Shown here: in pieces, positions 26,454 to 37,310 of the stretch
Layout of the letters: each line of letters starts with the position of its first letter
How positions within the stretch are numbered: the stretch's first letter is position 1
Source of the DNA: Batkoa obscura
Taxonomy: Eukaryota; Entomophthoromycota; Entomophthoromycetes; Entomophthorales; Batkoaceae
Reading direction: 5' to 3'
NCBI GenBank assembly: GCA_030770535.1
Contig: JASVEC010000001.1
Span: 1,240,001-1,304,000, forward strand
Length of the DNA: 64,000 nt
Notes under the pieces: model-generated
Told to the model about the DNA's origin: nothing
The model's database searches: none
Seen by the model: only the letters and a program-made list of their open reading frames with translations
Made by a program: the position numbers and the translations under genes

Positions 26454-28142
26454 TACAATTCTTCAAGGATTGTTTTTAATAAAATAAAAAAGTTTCTAAT
26501 TTTTGCTCAACAAAAATAAATAATCGAGGATTTCTTTTGTTGTATTACTTTATCCTAAGTATTTGTTACTTAAAATTTATTGACAAAATTAGTTCCTGAT
26601 TAAAATGGTCCAATCAAAAGATCGTTTTTAACATAATTTATAATGATTGAATGTTTAATTTGTTTTTAAAATCTTCACTTACCATAATTAGCTGTTTTTT
26701 ATTGTTTGCAGCTGGGGGGTTTAAAGTTATGACTATTTAAAAGAACATAATCATGTTAATTACCAATTAAAAGAGCAATGCCAAGGTTTTAATTTGGTAA
26801 AAATCCCTTTTTACGGCTATAAAACCTTAAATTTTATTATTAGATTTTATTTAAAACTTTTGAATTTGATACTGCTTTTAAAAAAAGATTTTTAATATAC
26901 ACATAGTATGTGATATAAAAAGATTTTAATGAATAAAACTAATTTGTATAACAATTCCTATCTGCTCGAAATATACAGTAGACATTGACCTTTTGGTGCC
27001 TTGATCTATTGTTCCTGGAATTTAATTAAATAATAAAGCAGGAAATAATATTCACAATAAATTGTTATAGAACTAGTTGTTGATTAGTAATTTATAGCCT
27101 CTGTAAGTTATTCCAGTCTTTACATTTGATGGTTTTTGTATTTTTTAATAGATAAAATTATACGAAATTCGATTTTTTTCAAAGAGAATTTATATATTGT
27201 ATTTTCCTTTATTTACTTTCCCTTTTATTTTATTTACACTTTGTTGATTGAAATGATACATTAATACCTTTACTTCTGCTCCAAAAGACTTTTGATCAAA
27301 TATCGAATTGCGCTAATAAACATGCAGTTTAATAAAATATTTGATTTATCTCTTATGTACAATAGTATCAAATAAAATAAAAGGGAAAGTAAATAAAGGA
27401 AAATACAATATATAAATTCTTAATTTGTATGTCCTTTAGCTTAACACTGGCACATTCATTAAATATTGTATTATCAAAACCTATAATATAAGCTCTGATT
27501 GATTTATTTATCCATAGTATTTTCAATAAATAAATAAGCATAAAATAAAATCACAGTATTTATTTATCTATCACCAAATTGGCTCTATATTGTAGCATCT
27601 ATATCTAAACTAAGTATGCTATTTAGTAATTTACTATACCATGGAAACATACACCCTAGACAAGGCTTACAAGCCATATAATCTATACATATAAAAACAA
27701 GCATTTCAAAGTCCATTTAATTTCAATATTATATACCATCGATAATTGACTATAAATAATTGTTTCCCTGTTTAGTTTACTAAGGTGCTTTAATATTATT
27801 ATGATAAACAATATAAGTGAAAAAGACTACCAAAAAAGGGGATAAACTATATCAAGCTTTTCTAGTTATAACGTTTAACTTTTTATGGAACTGTTTAAGT
27901 TATAAGGTCATAACCCGAAGGTATTTCCACTTACCTTCAAGTATGGCAGATATCAATACCTAAAACATAAGTCAATAGATATTTAAAAATATAAATCAAT
28001 TTATCTGTATGAAGTCAATGCTTGAGTTCCAACAACTTCAACGAAACATTACATAAATAGCTATAAGAAAATTTATAAAGTATTAAATAAAACTTGACAG
28101 ATAATAAAACATAAAATATACAAATTTTAATTAAGATTATAC
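26454..28142. other. intergenic region with a perfect inverted-repeat element
   Basis: No gene seen. The notable content is the 51-bp inverted repeat pair at 27185-27420; the remainder is plain AT-rich sequence. Confidence 0.5.
27185..27420. mobile_element. 236-bp element with perfect 51-bp terminal inverted repeats
   Basis: The arm 27185-27235 (AGAATTTATATATTGTATTT onward to TTTTATTTTATTT) is exactly the reverse complement of 27370-27420 over all 51 bases. The 134-bp centre has no coding capacity. No target duplication is obvious (AAAG / TAAT at the ends). Most likely a young non-autonomous DNA element. Confidence 0.8.
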
Positions 28143-28772
28143 TTAGGCAGTTTCAGAACCTTTAACATATTGAGAAACTAGTTTTGCAAAATTTTCGCCT
28201 TGAGTACGAGCAATCTCTAATTCTTTTTCTGAAGCTTGTTTGGCTCCATTTTCACCAGCAACTACTGAAGCTCCATATGGAGAACCACCAATTACTTCAT
28301 TAGCTTCTTGGAGATGAGTAGAAGCATATCCAAGTGGTACATAGACCATACCAAAATGAGCAACGGTAGTTAAAAAGGTAAGGTGAGTAGTTTCTTGTCC
28401 ACCATGTTGAGTATTAGAGGATACAAAGGTACCAGCAAACTTATTTTGTAAGGCACCAGTGGCCCATAAACCACCACAAGCATCCCAAAAATGTTTCCAT
28501 TGGGCTGGCATCATACCAAATCGAGTTGGGATACCGAATAAAATACCATCAGCTTCTTTTAATAATTCAGGGGTAATCACTTCAACTCCTTCTGGTTTTG
28601 GTGGTGCATACATTTTAGTAAGTACTTCTTGTGGTAAAGTTTCTGGTACTTGAAAAATTTTAACTTCAACATTGGGTACACGTTCAGCCCCTTCTTTAAT
28701 AGCTTTAGCTAATGAGTAGATATGTTGGTAGGTAGAGTAGTATGGAATGTAGATTTTAGTAGTACGAGTCAT
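28143..28772 (-). CDS. WrbA/Pst2-type NAD(P)H:quinone oxidoreductase (flavodoxin fold)
   Basis: Single-exon gene of 209 residues, the normal size. This FMN enzyme does two-electron reduction of quinones and protects from oxidative stress; the yeast relatives Pst2, Rfs1 and Ycp4 sit in eisosome-associated membrane domains. Seen in order: KIYIPYYSTYQHIYSLAKAI (phosphate-binding loop of FMN, here YYSTYQH), PPKPEGVEVITPELLKEADGILFGIPTRFGMMPAQWKHFWDACGG (the PTRFG...Q...FWD signature), LQNKFAGTFVSSNTQHGGQETT, and HFGMVYVPLGY followed by GGSPYGAS. All are near the WrbA consensus. A TATA element lies about 62-70 bases upstream. Confidence 0.95.
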   Translation of the reverse strand: MTRTTKIYIPYYSTYQHIYSLAKAIKEGAERVPNVEVKIFQVPETLPQEVLTKMYAPPKPEGVEVITPELLKEADGILFGIPTRFGMMPAQWKHFWDACGGLWATGALQNKFAGTFVSSNTQHGGQETTHLTFLTTVAHFGMVYVPLGYASTHLQEANEVIGGSPYGASVVAGENGAKQASEKELEIARTQGENFAKLVSQYVKGSETA

Positions 28773-28833
28773 TATTGTTATTGTTGTTTTGTTTCAATTT
28801 TAGTTTATAATTTTTTTATCTTGCTTTTGGATG

Positions 28834-28842
28834 CTTTTATAT
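28834..28842 (-). promoter_or_regulatory. TATA box of the WrbA/Pst2-type gene
   Basis: On the minus strand GATATAAAAGC, about 65 bases before the start codon at 28772. Confidence 0.5.
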
Positions 28843-29246
28843 CTTTGGACCAAATAAGACTTTTACAATTATTTATAAGCAATAGAATACAAAAGAACTG
28901 CTTATTCATACATCTTTGCCAAGTACTTCACTGCTAAATAGCCTTACTAATTACCAACACCAAATAAGAATAAGTTGTTAATTTTGGAGGTAAAAAAGTA
29001 ACTTGGTTCTATTAATTTTAATTAGATTTTAAATCTTACCAATTATACTAATTGCTTACAAACTTTTTCGCTTTTTTTACCAATATTACATAATTTAGTC
29101 TGCATTTTTAGATGTAAGCTTATTGTACTACTTTCTATCTTTTGTTATTATATTATTAATATACTATTATAAAAAATATTCTCTAGTTGTTGCTTATTGC
29201 ATTATCTCTCAAATTTACAAATTTATAAAAACTATACTAACCATTT

Positions 29247-29345
29247 GAGGATGTATTTTTTGTTTAAGAATTTTACTGATAGCCTTTCCACCCATATAGC
29301 GTTTAAAAAATGGAAAAGGTAATGAAACCAAAAAAAAATACCCCC
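29247..29345 (-). mobile_element. short inverted-repeat element (MITE-like), family M1, full copy
   Basis: Starts GAGGATGTATTTTTTG, ends AAAATACCCCC; flanked by ATTT on both sides (29243-29246 and 29346-29349). Contains the family frame as FKNFTDSLSTHIAFKKWKR then stop. Confidence 0.85.
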
Positions 29346-29465
29346 ATTTATTAGTTGAAAATACTAAATGATTATTGGTTACCAACCTTCTAGCAAAAAA
29401 ACAATGTTATGTAGATTATTAATTGTATATTTTGAAGTATATTGCTCTCATACTTACATTAACAC

Positions 29466-29564
29466 AGGGATGTATTTTTGTGTTTAAGAATTTTACTAAC
29501 AATTTTTCCACTCAAATAGCGCTTAAAAGATGGAAAAAGTGATGAAGCTAAAAAAGACACCCTC
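29466..29564 (-). mobile_element. short inverted-repeat element (MITE-like), family M1, full copy
   Basis: Starts AGGGATGTATTTTTGTG, ends GACACCCTC. Flanks ACAC and ACGT match partly. Family frame reads FKNFTNNFSTQIALKRWKK then stop. Confidence 0.8.
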
Positions 29565-30274
29565 ACGTTGAAAATTCCAAATGTAATAATAAATTATTGA
29601 TTTAATTAGTAAACAGTATACAGCTGTTCCAGCTCTATTGAGTTTTAATTGCGGTAGTTTTTAGAGTTAGTTATATATTTACCTAGTTCTTTAAAAGCTT
29701 AATCAATAGATTTAGAGGATTTTAGCAATACTTTATTCGTAAATGAACAGTTAATTATGTCATAATAAAGTTGTAATAGTTGTAAGCTAATATAATGGTT
29801 CATTAAGCGATTTTTGAATATACATTTTTATAAAATAGAAATCGCGAAAATATAGAATTACAACAGTTAAAATATTTACTGCACTTTTTTTAATTTTTCA
29901 GACAAAACAAAGTTGAGTATAAATTAGGGACGGTTGATAAGAAAATACTGTTGCAACTGACCATCTCTATTTTTTTTGAATTTGTAGTTTATGAAATATC
30001 CTGGTAATTTTATTAAGCTATGGTAAAAAAAGCGAGCGGTTCACTAATAACTATCCTTTGGATAACTGTATAGATTGCTATCATTTATAATATTAATGAC
30101 AATAGAGTATTGAATAGTTTATAAATTATACTTTTAAAAATATTTTAAACAATTACGAAATATCTATAAAAATAAGATGATAATTTTATTTATTTAATTA
30201 TAGCTCAAGGGTAAAATAAAATTAGCAATAGAGAAATTAGAAGTAATAATTAATAGTAAAGACAAAAGTACAAT

Positions 30275-31615
30275 CTAAGATGATTTTTCCAAGCTATGAT
30301 CAAAGGACTCAACTGGAGCTTCAGCTTCTGAACTTTGAGTTGTTTTAAAAGCAACGATAAGTGCAGGGATACAAGCGACAGCAAGTAAAATCCAATTGAT
30401 CAAAAGTTGAGGCATATATTCTAATTTACCGGAATCTAATCCCCAAGAGATAGCACCACCAGCGGATTGAATGCCTTTATAAAAACCAGCATACCTAGCT
30501 AAAATAGAAGCATCATTAGTTTGTGCTCCCATTAACCAATAAGCCCAACTTTGTAATATAGCATCAGCAAACCCATAAACTAAATAAAGTACTAATAAAG
30601 GTCCATATCTGGAATCTTGGAAATCTACTTTAACCCATTCATGTTCAGTTTCTCTAGTATATTGAAGTTGAACTACATAACCTCCGGCCCACATAGCCAT
30701 CATAATAGAGAATACAATAACTAAACCTACAATGGCTCTAGTCTTACGATTTAAACGTTTGAAATCCATTAATAAGCCGAAAAGGTAAGCACCAAACATT
30801 TGAGATCCCCAATAAACTACATTATTTAAAGAACGGGTACGTACATTAAATAAGACACCGTTATAAGCATTGAATTGATAAGTATAAAGCCAGTTAGTGG
30901 TAAGGAATAATGGGATTAATAAAATCATTTTCCATTCAGTGAATACTTTAAGAACACCAACAATCTCTGTCTTAGCAGATGGATACTCAATAGTTTCAAC
31001 ATGTCTGCCATCGGATTTAATGACTTTAGCAGGTGCAAGTAAAGATAAAGAAAGTAAAGACCCACAAAACATAATACACATAAATGCAATATAAGTAGAA
31101 TCAGTAACATTTGGATTAGGATTAGTATAATTAACACCAAATGAAATCAAACCACCAATAACACCACCCATATTGAAAATAATCCAAAAGATAGAAATAT
31201 ATTTTCCTTTTTCATTTTCAGTTGGATAACCTAACATAAGGGCACCTTGTGCGGACCATAACATACCAGCACCAACACCCAATAAAGCACCAGCAATAAT
31301 AGTAAAAGCACGTGCACCTCCTGGACTAGATTCAGCAATATGACCATAAGCTAACATAGCACCAGTATATAAGACATAAGTTAAAGAACCGATAAAGATA
31401 GTCAATTTTGGACCTAAGAGATTAGTAATGGCACCACCAAGGATACCAAAGATAGAGAAAGTAGTATAAAGAGCAGTGTTTGCTTGAGAAGCAATAGTTG
31501 GATCAACTTGACCACCACCACCCATACCATTTAAAGCATTAAACATACCGGGACAAGCAAAGCAAATGAAGCCGACCAGTATATTCTGGATCATAGAACT
31601 ATTGTATTTAATCAT
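30275..31615 (-). CDS. UNC93-like major facilitator transporter, paralogue 1
   Basis: Single-exon gene of 446 residues with about eleven to twelve hydrophobic helices. The N-terminal CFACPGMFNALNGMGGGGQV is the signature of fungal UNC93-like (DUF895) MFS proteins, followed by LLGPKLTIFIGSLTYVLY and GYPTENEKGKYISIFWIIFN, then a second half starting about residue 225 (LIPLFLTTNWLYTYQFNAYN). The C-terminal tail is short, acidic and cytosolic. Substrates of the fungal members are not established; some UNC93 relatives affect ion channels or receptor traffic in animals. A good TATA box lies ~100 bases upstream. A second, more diverged paralogue lies at 38469-39806 on the same strand. Confidence 0.92.
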   Translation of the reverse strand: MIKYNSSMIQNILVGFICFACPGMFNALNGMGGGGQVDPTIASQANTALYTTFSIFGILGGAITNLLGPKLTIFIGSLTYVLYTGAMLAYGHIAESSPGGARAFTIIAGALLGVGAGMLWSAQGALMLGYPTENEKGKYISIFWIIFNMGGVIGGLISFGVNYTNPNPNVTDSTYIAFMCIMFCGSLLSLSLLAPAKVIKSDGRHVETIEYPSAKTEIVGVLKVFTEWKMILLIPLFLTTNWLYTYQFNAYNGVLFNVRTRSLNNVVYWGSQMFGAYLFGLLMDFKRLNRKTRAIVGLVIVFSIMMAMWAGGYVVQLQYTRETEHEWVKVDFQDSRYGPLLVLYLVYGFADAILQSWAYWLMGAQTNDASILARYAGFYKGIQSAGGAISWGLDSGKLEYMPQLLINWILLAVACIPALIVAFKTTQSSEAEAPVESFDHSLEKSS

Positions 31616-33251
31616 AATTGTAAATTAAAGATATCAACGATTATTAAAAAAAAAGCAAATAAAAATAAAAGGTTGAATTTATAAAAAGTAACGGTGTTTT
31701 TTTAAACCTATTTATACCCTTTTGTTGATAGATTAATTTAATCTTTATAAATTTTTTGTTAAAGGTTATTCTTTAAAGAAAAACCATTCTACCTAATATG
31801 GAACATCCTTGAAAAATTTACTTTTTTTGTTCATTTCGTTTTAGTTTTGTCAATACTAATGTTTTTTTTAATGTCAACAACATACTATACTATCTTGATA
31901 TTGTTTCTTCACCTCTTTAGTTATAGTTAGTAAGCTACTTTTCAATAGCAAAACTAAAAATTAAATTTACAATCAACTTATCATTTAATAAAAATTTACC
32001 CTAATGTACCCTTATTTAAAATCAGCTGATAGTGAAATTATCATAGTTATGAACAAAGCTAGCAATCTTGAGGTTATATTAATTCTATTTTTAAAATTTA
32101 TAAGCTGGAATATAAAACTTATTCAAAACATTTAAGATAAAAACAATCTATTAAGTTGAAATAAAAGTCTAGTCTTTTTGATATAAATTTATATAATATA
32201 CTCTTATAAAATATTACTATTATTTCCTCCTTCTATGAAGTCATCAAGCTCAATGAATAGAGATATGAGTTTAGTGAGCTTTTTTTATCTCACATATATC
32301 ATGCGATTTTATTATCAATGCAAATGTTAACCTCATTTAGCACTACAACTTAATACCATAACAATATTGCCTAGCACACTATTTTACAATAAATGTTACC
32401 ATAAAATTGATTCCAGCCTAATTACTAATTATTAGGGTTAATAAGGATATAGATATAGTTTAATCTCTAATAAATAGAAATAAGCTTATAGAATTTTATA
32501 GAAAGCAAAAATTAAATTATCTACAAATATAAACTGTCACCCTGAATCCACATGATCTTAGATTAAATTGAAATAGTATTTATAAATTTAAACCTTATAA
32601 AAAAATAGCATTATCCTAAAATAAGTATGATTATATCAATCGGTTACTTGATCATGGGTTTTTTGTTATATTTATGTTAAATATTTTTATTTTCTAATAT
32701 TCCAAACTCAATATTTGATTATCAGAAGCTGATATTATTTTATTTAGTAAAGCTAACATACTGTGTGAATTTTAATTGGATTAGTTTTAGTTTTAGATAC
32801 TAAGGCTGCTTAAGTAATATATAATAGTGGCCTTTAGATGCTAAGAATAAAAAGAGTTACTAACTAAAAAGATAGAGCTAATTTTTTAAGAAAATTTACA
32901 CAAATTTAAAACAAAGCACCTTATTTTGGTATAAAAATAAGTTATTCAAGGTGTTAATGACTAAGGTTCTAATAGCTAGAAATAAAATCTTTTGGAGAAG
33001 CCAATGGAGAACAATATAAAATAAGTAATAGGAGGATTGATTGGTGGGCAAATTTAACTAACAAGTTATTTATACAAGTTTTATTTATTTATACTCAATG
33101 GTAGGTAAATAAATTTTTCTAGTTTTAATGACTTCATTAAATATCGTTTGCAAATCTTATATCTAAAGTTTTATAATCTAAAAGATAAGATTCTGTTTGT
33201 CATAGGATTTTCATACATGATTTTTTTATCCTTATCTAATAACATTCATAT
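31616..33251. other. intergenic AT-rich region
   Basis: No gene, RNA or repeat recognised apart from the promoter of the UNC93-like gene at the left end. Confidence 0.5.
31709..31716 (-). promoter_or_regulatory. TATA box of UNC93-like gene 1
   Basis: Minus strand GGGTATAAATAGG, about 95-100 bases before the ATG at 31615. Confidence 0.6.
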
Positions 33252-33351
33252 GGGGGTGTTTTTTTTGGCTTCATCACTTTTTCCTTTTTTTTTAAGCGCT
33301 ATTTGAGTGGAAGATTGTTAGTAAAATCCTTAAACATAAAAATACATCCTC
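33252..33351 (+). mobile_element. short inverted-repeat element (MITE-like), family M1, full copy
   Basis: Starts GGGGGTGTTTTTTTTGG, ends AATACATCCTC, with ATAT on both sides (33248-33251 and 33352-33355). It shares a one-base shortening next to GAGTGGAAGATTG with the copies at 34209 and 35164, so these three form a subfamily. Confidence 0.85.
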
Positions 33352-33355
33352 ATAT

Positions 33356-34080
33356 AAAGAAGATGGCAAGCTACTTAAATGGGCCATTAATAATTCAATT
33401 ACAGGCTCAAACGTAAATAATGTATTTGTTATAATTAATGAGCAATTTAAGATAATAAATATAAAACTGTGTAATTTGATACCAACTTTAATACGTAAAG
33501 CATTCAATCTATCCTGATATTATTTAAAATGATAATAAAAAATAGAGAAATTGATACTCTGGTTGTTCTTTTTATTAAAATAGGGCATTGCTTTTATATT
33601 TGATGACTTATACCCAAATTCAAATAGGGTTTATACTCAATACCAAGTCCATTCACAGCCTGGAACCCAAAACTTGATAGTACTTTCAATTCTTGTACTA
33701 AGTCACTAAAGCTTGGTAGAAACTTATCATTGTATAATAAATCAGAAGTGTTAATTACTACATACCTTTTAATGGGAATCATGTCATATTATAGCTTATA
33801 AAAGCTATCGCTTTAGCATACTATCAAGAAATAGATTGTACTATATATTTCTAATTTCAATAACACATATATTTACAATGCCTTTTGTTTAATGACTTTT
33901 TATTAATTAATTTGTTCATTATTAAATAGTTAACTATACTGTACTTTATATAAATACGAAAGTGTCTTCAATGATTATATAACTTACTTTATGACTACGT
34001 TCAATCCATGTTTTTATAATTTTTAAAATACTATGGATATGTAGGCGGCTCCAAGGTATCAATAGACCCATTGCATCAAA
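33356..34080 (-). pseudogene. possible broken gene of unknown family
   Basis: Three coding-like stretches follow each other on the minus strand: MGLLIPWSRLHIHSILKIIK... (from about 34072, ending at a good GTAAGT donor near 33993), FLPSFSDLVQELKVLSSFGFQAVNGLGIEYK (33594-33782), and LNALRIKVGIKLHSFIFIILNCSL...FEPVIELLMAHLSSLPSSL (about 33356-33510). They do not join into one open frame with sensible introns, and the last runs into the M1 element at 33252. I do not recognise the protein. Could be chance. Confidence 0.25.
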
Positions 34081-34208
34081 GGAGAGTTGATATTATAAAA
34101 AAAACAATTACATTCAAATAAAAGCATTTAATTAATTAATGAAGTTATGCTTTACCTTTCACTATGTAGTTATAGATTTATTAATTTGGAATCTCACTTA
34201 TACAATAC

Positions 34209-34307
34209 ACGGGAATGTATTTTTTTGTTTAAGGATTTTACTAACAATCTTCCACTCAAATAGCGCTTAAAAAATAGAAAAAGCGATGAGACCAAAAAAA
34301 CACCTTC
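34209..34307 (-). mobile_element. short inverted-repeat element (MITE-like), family M1, full copy
   Basis: Starts ACGGGAATGTATTTTTTTG, ends AACACCTTC, flanked by ATAC on both sides (34205-34208 and 34308-34311). Confidence 0.82.
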
Positions 34308-34911
34308 ATACCCTTTCAATTACTATATATAAGCGTCAAGTGGAGCTTGAAGATCTAATAGTGACTCTGGACGCATTTAAAACCATTCATTGTGAGTTTT
34401 TTGATAGCTTACTTGTATATCCTTATAAATAATTATATATTATGTGTTTAATCAAAAATGCTACTGTTTGAAAGATACTATTGAATTAATGCTATTGCTG
34501 CTGATATTGGCAATAGCGTAATTAGAGTTTTTGGTTTAGTTTTGTTAAGGTTATAAAAAAGTTTGAATCTATTGTATTTTATAAATAATTGTAATATTAA
34601 TAAATAACATAAAATATTAACTTTATAATTTAAATTCTAAATTTTCAATTAATAAAAGATAGTGTAAAAAAACTACCAATTGCCTATTAAAAGTAAAATA
34701 TTAATCAAAATAACAAGTAAAATTAAAACTATTTGTCACTTTAAATTATATTACATTAGCATTGTTGATCTAATAAACACTATCCACCCATTTACAAAAT
34801 AGTTATAAAGTAAATCATCAGCTTTAATTTTTAAATACGAAATAGATACGTTATTTGTTAAAAAAATTTACATACTAATATTTTATCAAAAAAACTAGAT
34901 TTGAGTATTTT
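34308..34911. other. intergenic region before tRNA-Thr copy 1
   Basis: AT-rich with no gene seen. A run of seven T (minus strand) at 34888-34894 lies just downstream of the tRNA and should stop RNA polymerase III. Confidence 0.45.
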
Positions 34912-34983
34912 GCCTTCTATCGGAATCGAACCAATGACCTTCCGCTTACTAGGCGGACGCTCTGCCAACTGAGCCAAGAAGGC
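34912..34983 (-). tRNA. tRNA-Thr (anticodon AGT), copy 1
   Basis: Seventy-two bases fold as a full cloverleaf on the minus strand. Acceptor GCCTTCT pairs fully with AGAAGGC; D arm GCTC/GAGC; anticodon arm TCCGC-CTAGTAA-GCGGA gives anticodon AGT (Thr, ACN codons after deamination to inosine); T arm ATTGG-TTCGATT-CCGAT. Internal promoters are intact: A box TGGCTCAGTTGG, B box GGTTCGATTCC. No intron; CCA is not encoded, as usual in eukaryotes. Confidence 0.97.
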
Positions 34984-35163
34984 TTTACTTATTATTTAAT
35001 AATATTCATAATATATATATTCTGCAACAAAATCAAAAAATATTCTACACATTTTTTTAATTTTTAAATATATAATAGTATTCATTGTAAAACTCTGTTA
35101 AATATAAAAAGTTATTTTAAAATATTTAGCTATTTTAAAAACTGCTTAAAAGATTTATAATAG

Positions 35164-35261
35164 GAGGATGTTTTTTCTGGTTTCATTACTTTTTCCATTT
35201 TTTAAGCGCTATTTGAGTGGAAGATTGTTAGTAAAATTCTTGAACAAAAAAATATATCCCT
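35164..35261 (+). mobile_element. M1 short inverted-repeat element, interrupted at its right end by an LTR
   Basis: Starts GAGGATGTTTTTTCTGG and ends AATATATCCCT at 35261. Its left target duplication is ATAG (35160-35163). The matching ATAG is found at 35729-35732, beyond an inserted LTR, so the M1 copy was there first. Confidence 0.85.
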
Positions 35262-35724
35262 TGTGAAAATTGGTACTCAGTGGTAGGAGTTAAAAGCAGT
35301 GCTTGCTTCATTAACTTGCCTTGAGCCCAACCGTCTTAGTTTATGTGACTAAGATAGACTTAGATTAATAGGAATAATACGTAATAAGCTACAAACTATG
35401 TAAAACAAATAGAATAGACAATACTACTGTAAAATCTACGTAAGATATTGTCAGAAAGACTTAGTGGCTTTATTAATAGTACGATATTAGGGAGTAATTC
35501 AGTTAAAAAGCCTCGAGTTATCATGTTGAAGGATCTCTTTTATACTCCAACAAGTATGGATATTAAAACGAGAGGATGTTATTCCTTGCAGTATGAAGTT
35601 AGAAATTCTCACAGCAAATCAAAATAAAGGACTCTGACTTGATTGTGTTTGAACTTGAGAACACAGCAACTTAAGTGATTGTTGTGTTATAATCAATCGA
35701 GAGTTAATAAACCAATATTTCACA
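35262..35724 (-). mobile_element. solo LTR fossil of an LTR retrotransposon
   Basis: A 463-bp block with inverted ends TGTGAAATATTGG / CCAATTTTCACA (TG...CA) and 4-bp target duplication CCCT (35258-35261, 35725-35728). On the minus strand it has a TATA-like AGTATAAAAGAG at about 35540-35551 and AATAAAG further on, as expected for U3 and R/U5. No internal coding region is attached, so it looks like a recombined solo LTR. Gypsy or copia class cannot be told. Inserted in the tip of an M1 element. Confidence 0.78.
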
Positions 35725-35777
35725 CCCTATAGCAATTCTAAATTAAAAATTATATTAAAGTTTAAAATTTAAATATG

Positions 35778-35875
35778 TAAGGGGTTTTTTTGGTTTCATC
35801 ATTTTTTCCGTTTTTTAAGTGCAATTTGAAAAGAAAAATTATTAGTAAAATTATTAAACAAAAAAATACATCCCT
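35778..35875 (+). mobile_element. short inverted-repeat element (MITE-like), family M1, diverged copy
   Basis: Starts AAGGGGTTTTTTTGGTTTCATC, ends AAATACATCCCT, core TTAAGTGCAATTTGAAAAG. Compared with other copies several changes are silent in the minus-strand frame (ATA to ATT, GCG to GCA). Edges are approximate. Confidence 0.75.
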
Positions 35876-36452
35876 ATATGGGGATGTCCAAATTGGCTTC
35901 AGAATTTATTTAGATTAATTTTGGTTTTAAGTTTTTAAGTTTTTAAGTTTTTAACTCTTTAATCCATAATTAATTAAATTTAAAAAGCTTAAAACTAAAT
36001 AAAAAAATTTAATAAAAATAATAGTAGACATTTATCAGATAATATATATTAAATAAAAGTAAAAAAATGATACATAATAAATATTTTAACAACTTAACAA
36101 ATAAAGCAGTGATTAAGTTAATATTTTTTAAATATATACTAAATAATTTTAAAAATATAAAAAAAACAGGTTTATATAATATATGTATTTAGTATACAGT
36201 TAAAAAAAATTACTTAAAAATAAAATAAACATAGCAATAGAAAATAAAACAAAAATGGAAAAATCTTCTAATAAAAAAAATTGTATAAATTATATAAATT
36301 TTATATCGATATTTAAAAAAGCATATTTAATAAAACTATTAAAAAATCAAATGACAAAAGTTGTATAATAATTTTAGATTTTAGATTTTAAATAAAATAT
36401 AAAAATAAAAACAAAATTTAATTTAATAAATTTAATAAATTCAAATCATCAT

Positions 36453-36667
36453 TGTGAAAGTTGATACTCAGTAGTAGGAGTTAAAAGCAGTTCTTACTTC
36501 ATTAACTTGCCTTGAGTCGAACGGTCTTAGTTTATGTGACTAAGATAGACTTAACTTAATAGGAATAATACGTAATAAGCTACGAATTATGTAAAACAAA
36601 TATAGTAGAAGATACTACTGTAAAATCTACGTAAGATGTCAGAAAGACTTAGTGGCTTTATTAATGG
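36453..36667 (-). mobile_element. LTR fossil fragment, 3' part of the same family as 35262-35724
   Basis: TGTGAAAGTTGATACTCAGTAG onward to AGACTTAGTGGCTTTATTAAT matches the left ~215 bases of the LTR at 35262. It then joins an oppositely oriented LTR piece instead of continuing. Confidence 0.72.
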
Positions 36668-36876
36668 TGTGAAATATCGCTTCATTAGCTCTAGGATTGA
36701 TTATAATATGATAATCAATTCAGAGTCCCTTATTTTGATTTGCTGTGAGAATTGCTACCACCTGATCATGAAGAACTTATTGTCTACATTTTAATATCCA
36801 TAATTGGCAATTATAATAAATAATAACTGTTATCATGTTCCTTATATATAGCCAGTTAGTTGGAGTATAAAAGAGA
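36668..36876 (+). mobile_element. LTR fossil fragment, 5' part, opposite orientation
   Basis: Starts TGTGAAATATCGCTTC and includes CCTTATTTTGATTTGCTGTGAGAATT and TTGGAGTATAAAAGAGAT, matching the 5' (U3) part of the LTR at 35262-35724 but on the plus strand. Together with the preceding piece it forms a head-to-head rearranged copy. Clearly older or more altered than the solo LTR. Confidence 0.7.
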
Positions 36877-36959
36877 TTTTTATTTATAAACATAATAAAA
36901 TTAATAATTTAATAATGAAAAAAAGCAGATGTAATTTTTAAAAAGTATAAAAGAATAAA

Positions 36960-37080
36960 AATAAAAAATAAAAAAAATAAAAAAAAATAAAAGAATATAA
37001 AAAAATATAAAAAAATATAAAAAAATATAAAAAAATATAAAAAAATATAGAAAAATATAAAAAAATATAAAAATACAAAG
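36960..37080. repeat. A-rich minisatellite, ~10-bp unit AAAAAATATA
   Basis: Roughly eight to nine near-perfect AAAAAATATA units between about 36990 and 37075, with A-rich sequence on each side. Low-complexity expansion, no coding meaning. Confidence 0.8.
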
Positions 37081-37310
37081 TACTAAAAAGTATTTGCATT
37101 TTATTAAATATAATAATAAATCACACTATTATCCAGTATCTGATAAATTAAAAAATCAACCTTAGCTTATTTTATAAAAATAACAAAAAATTTAAGTTTT
37201 AATATTTATTAAGCAAGTGAGTATTTTATTAAATGTTAAAAACAAATTATTAAATGTTAATATTATTTAAGTTATTAATAACTAAATTAATAAATAATTA
37301 AAAAGCAAAT

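Larger units (their letters stand above)
28773..30274. other. intergenic region with two M1 elements
   Basis: No gene. Two copies of the M1 element, both in minus orientation and about 120 bp apart, at 29247 and 29466; the rest is unremarkable. Confidence 0.5.

Noticed and set aside
35262-35340. tRNA-like TACTCAGTGGTAGGAG resembling an A box (possible tRNA-derived SINE)
   Set aside because: No B box at the right spacing on the same strand; the full block has TG...CA ends, a TATA box and 4-bp target duplication, so an LTR fits better.
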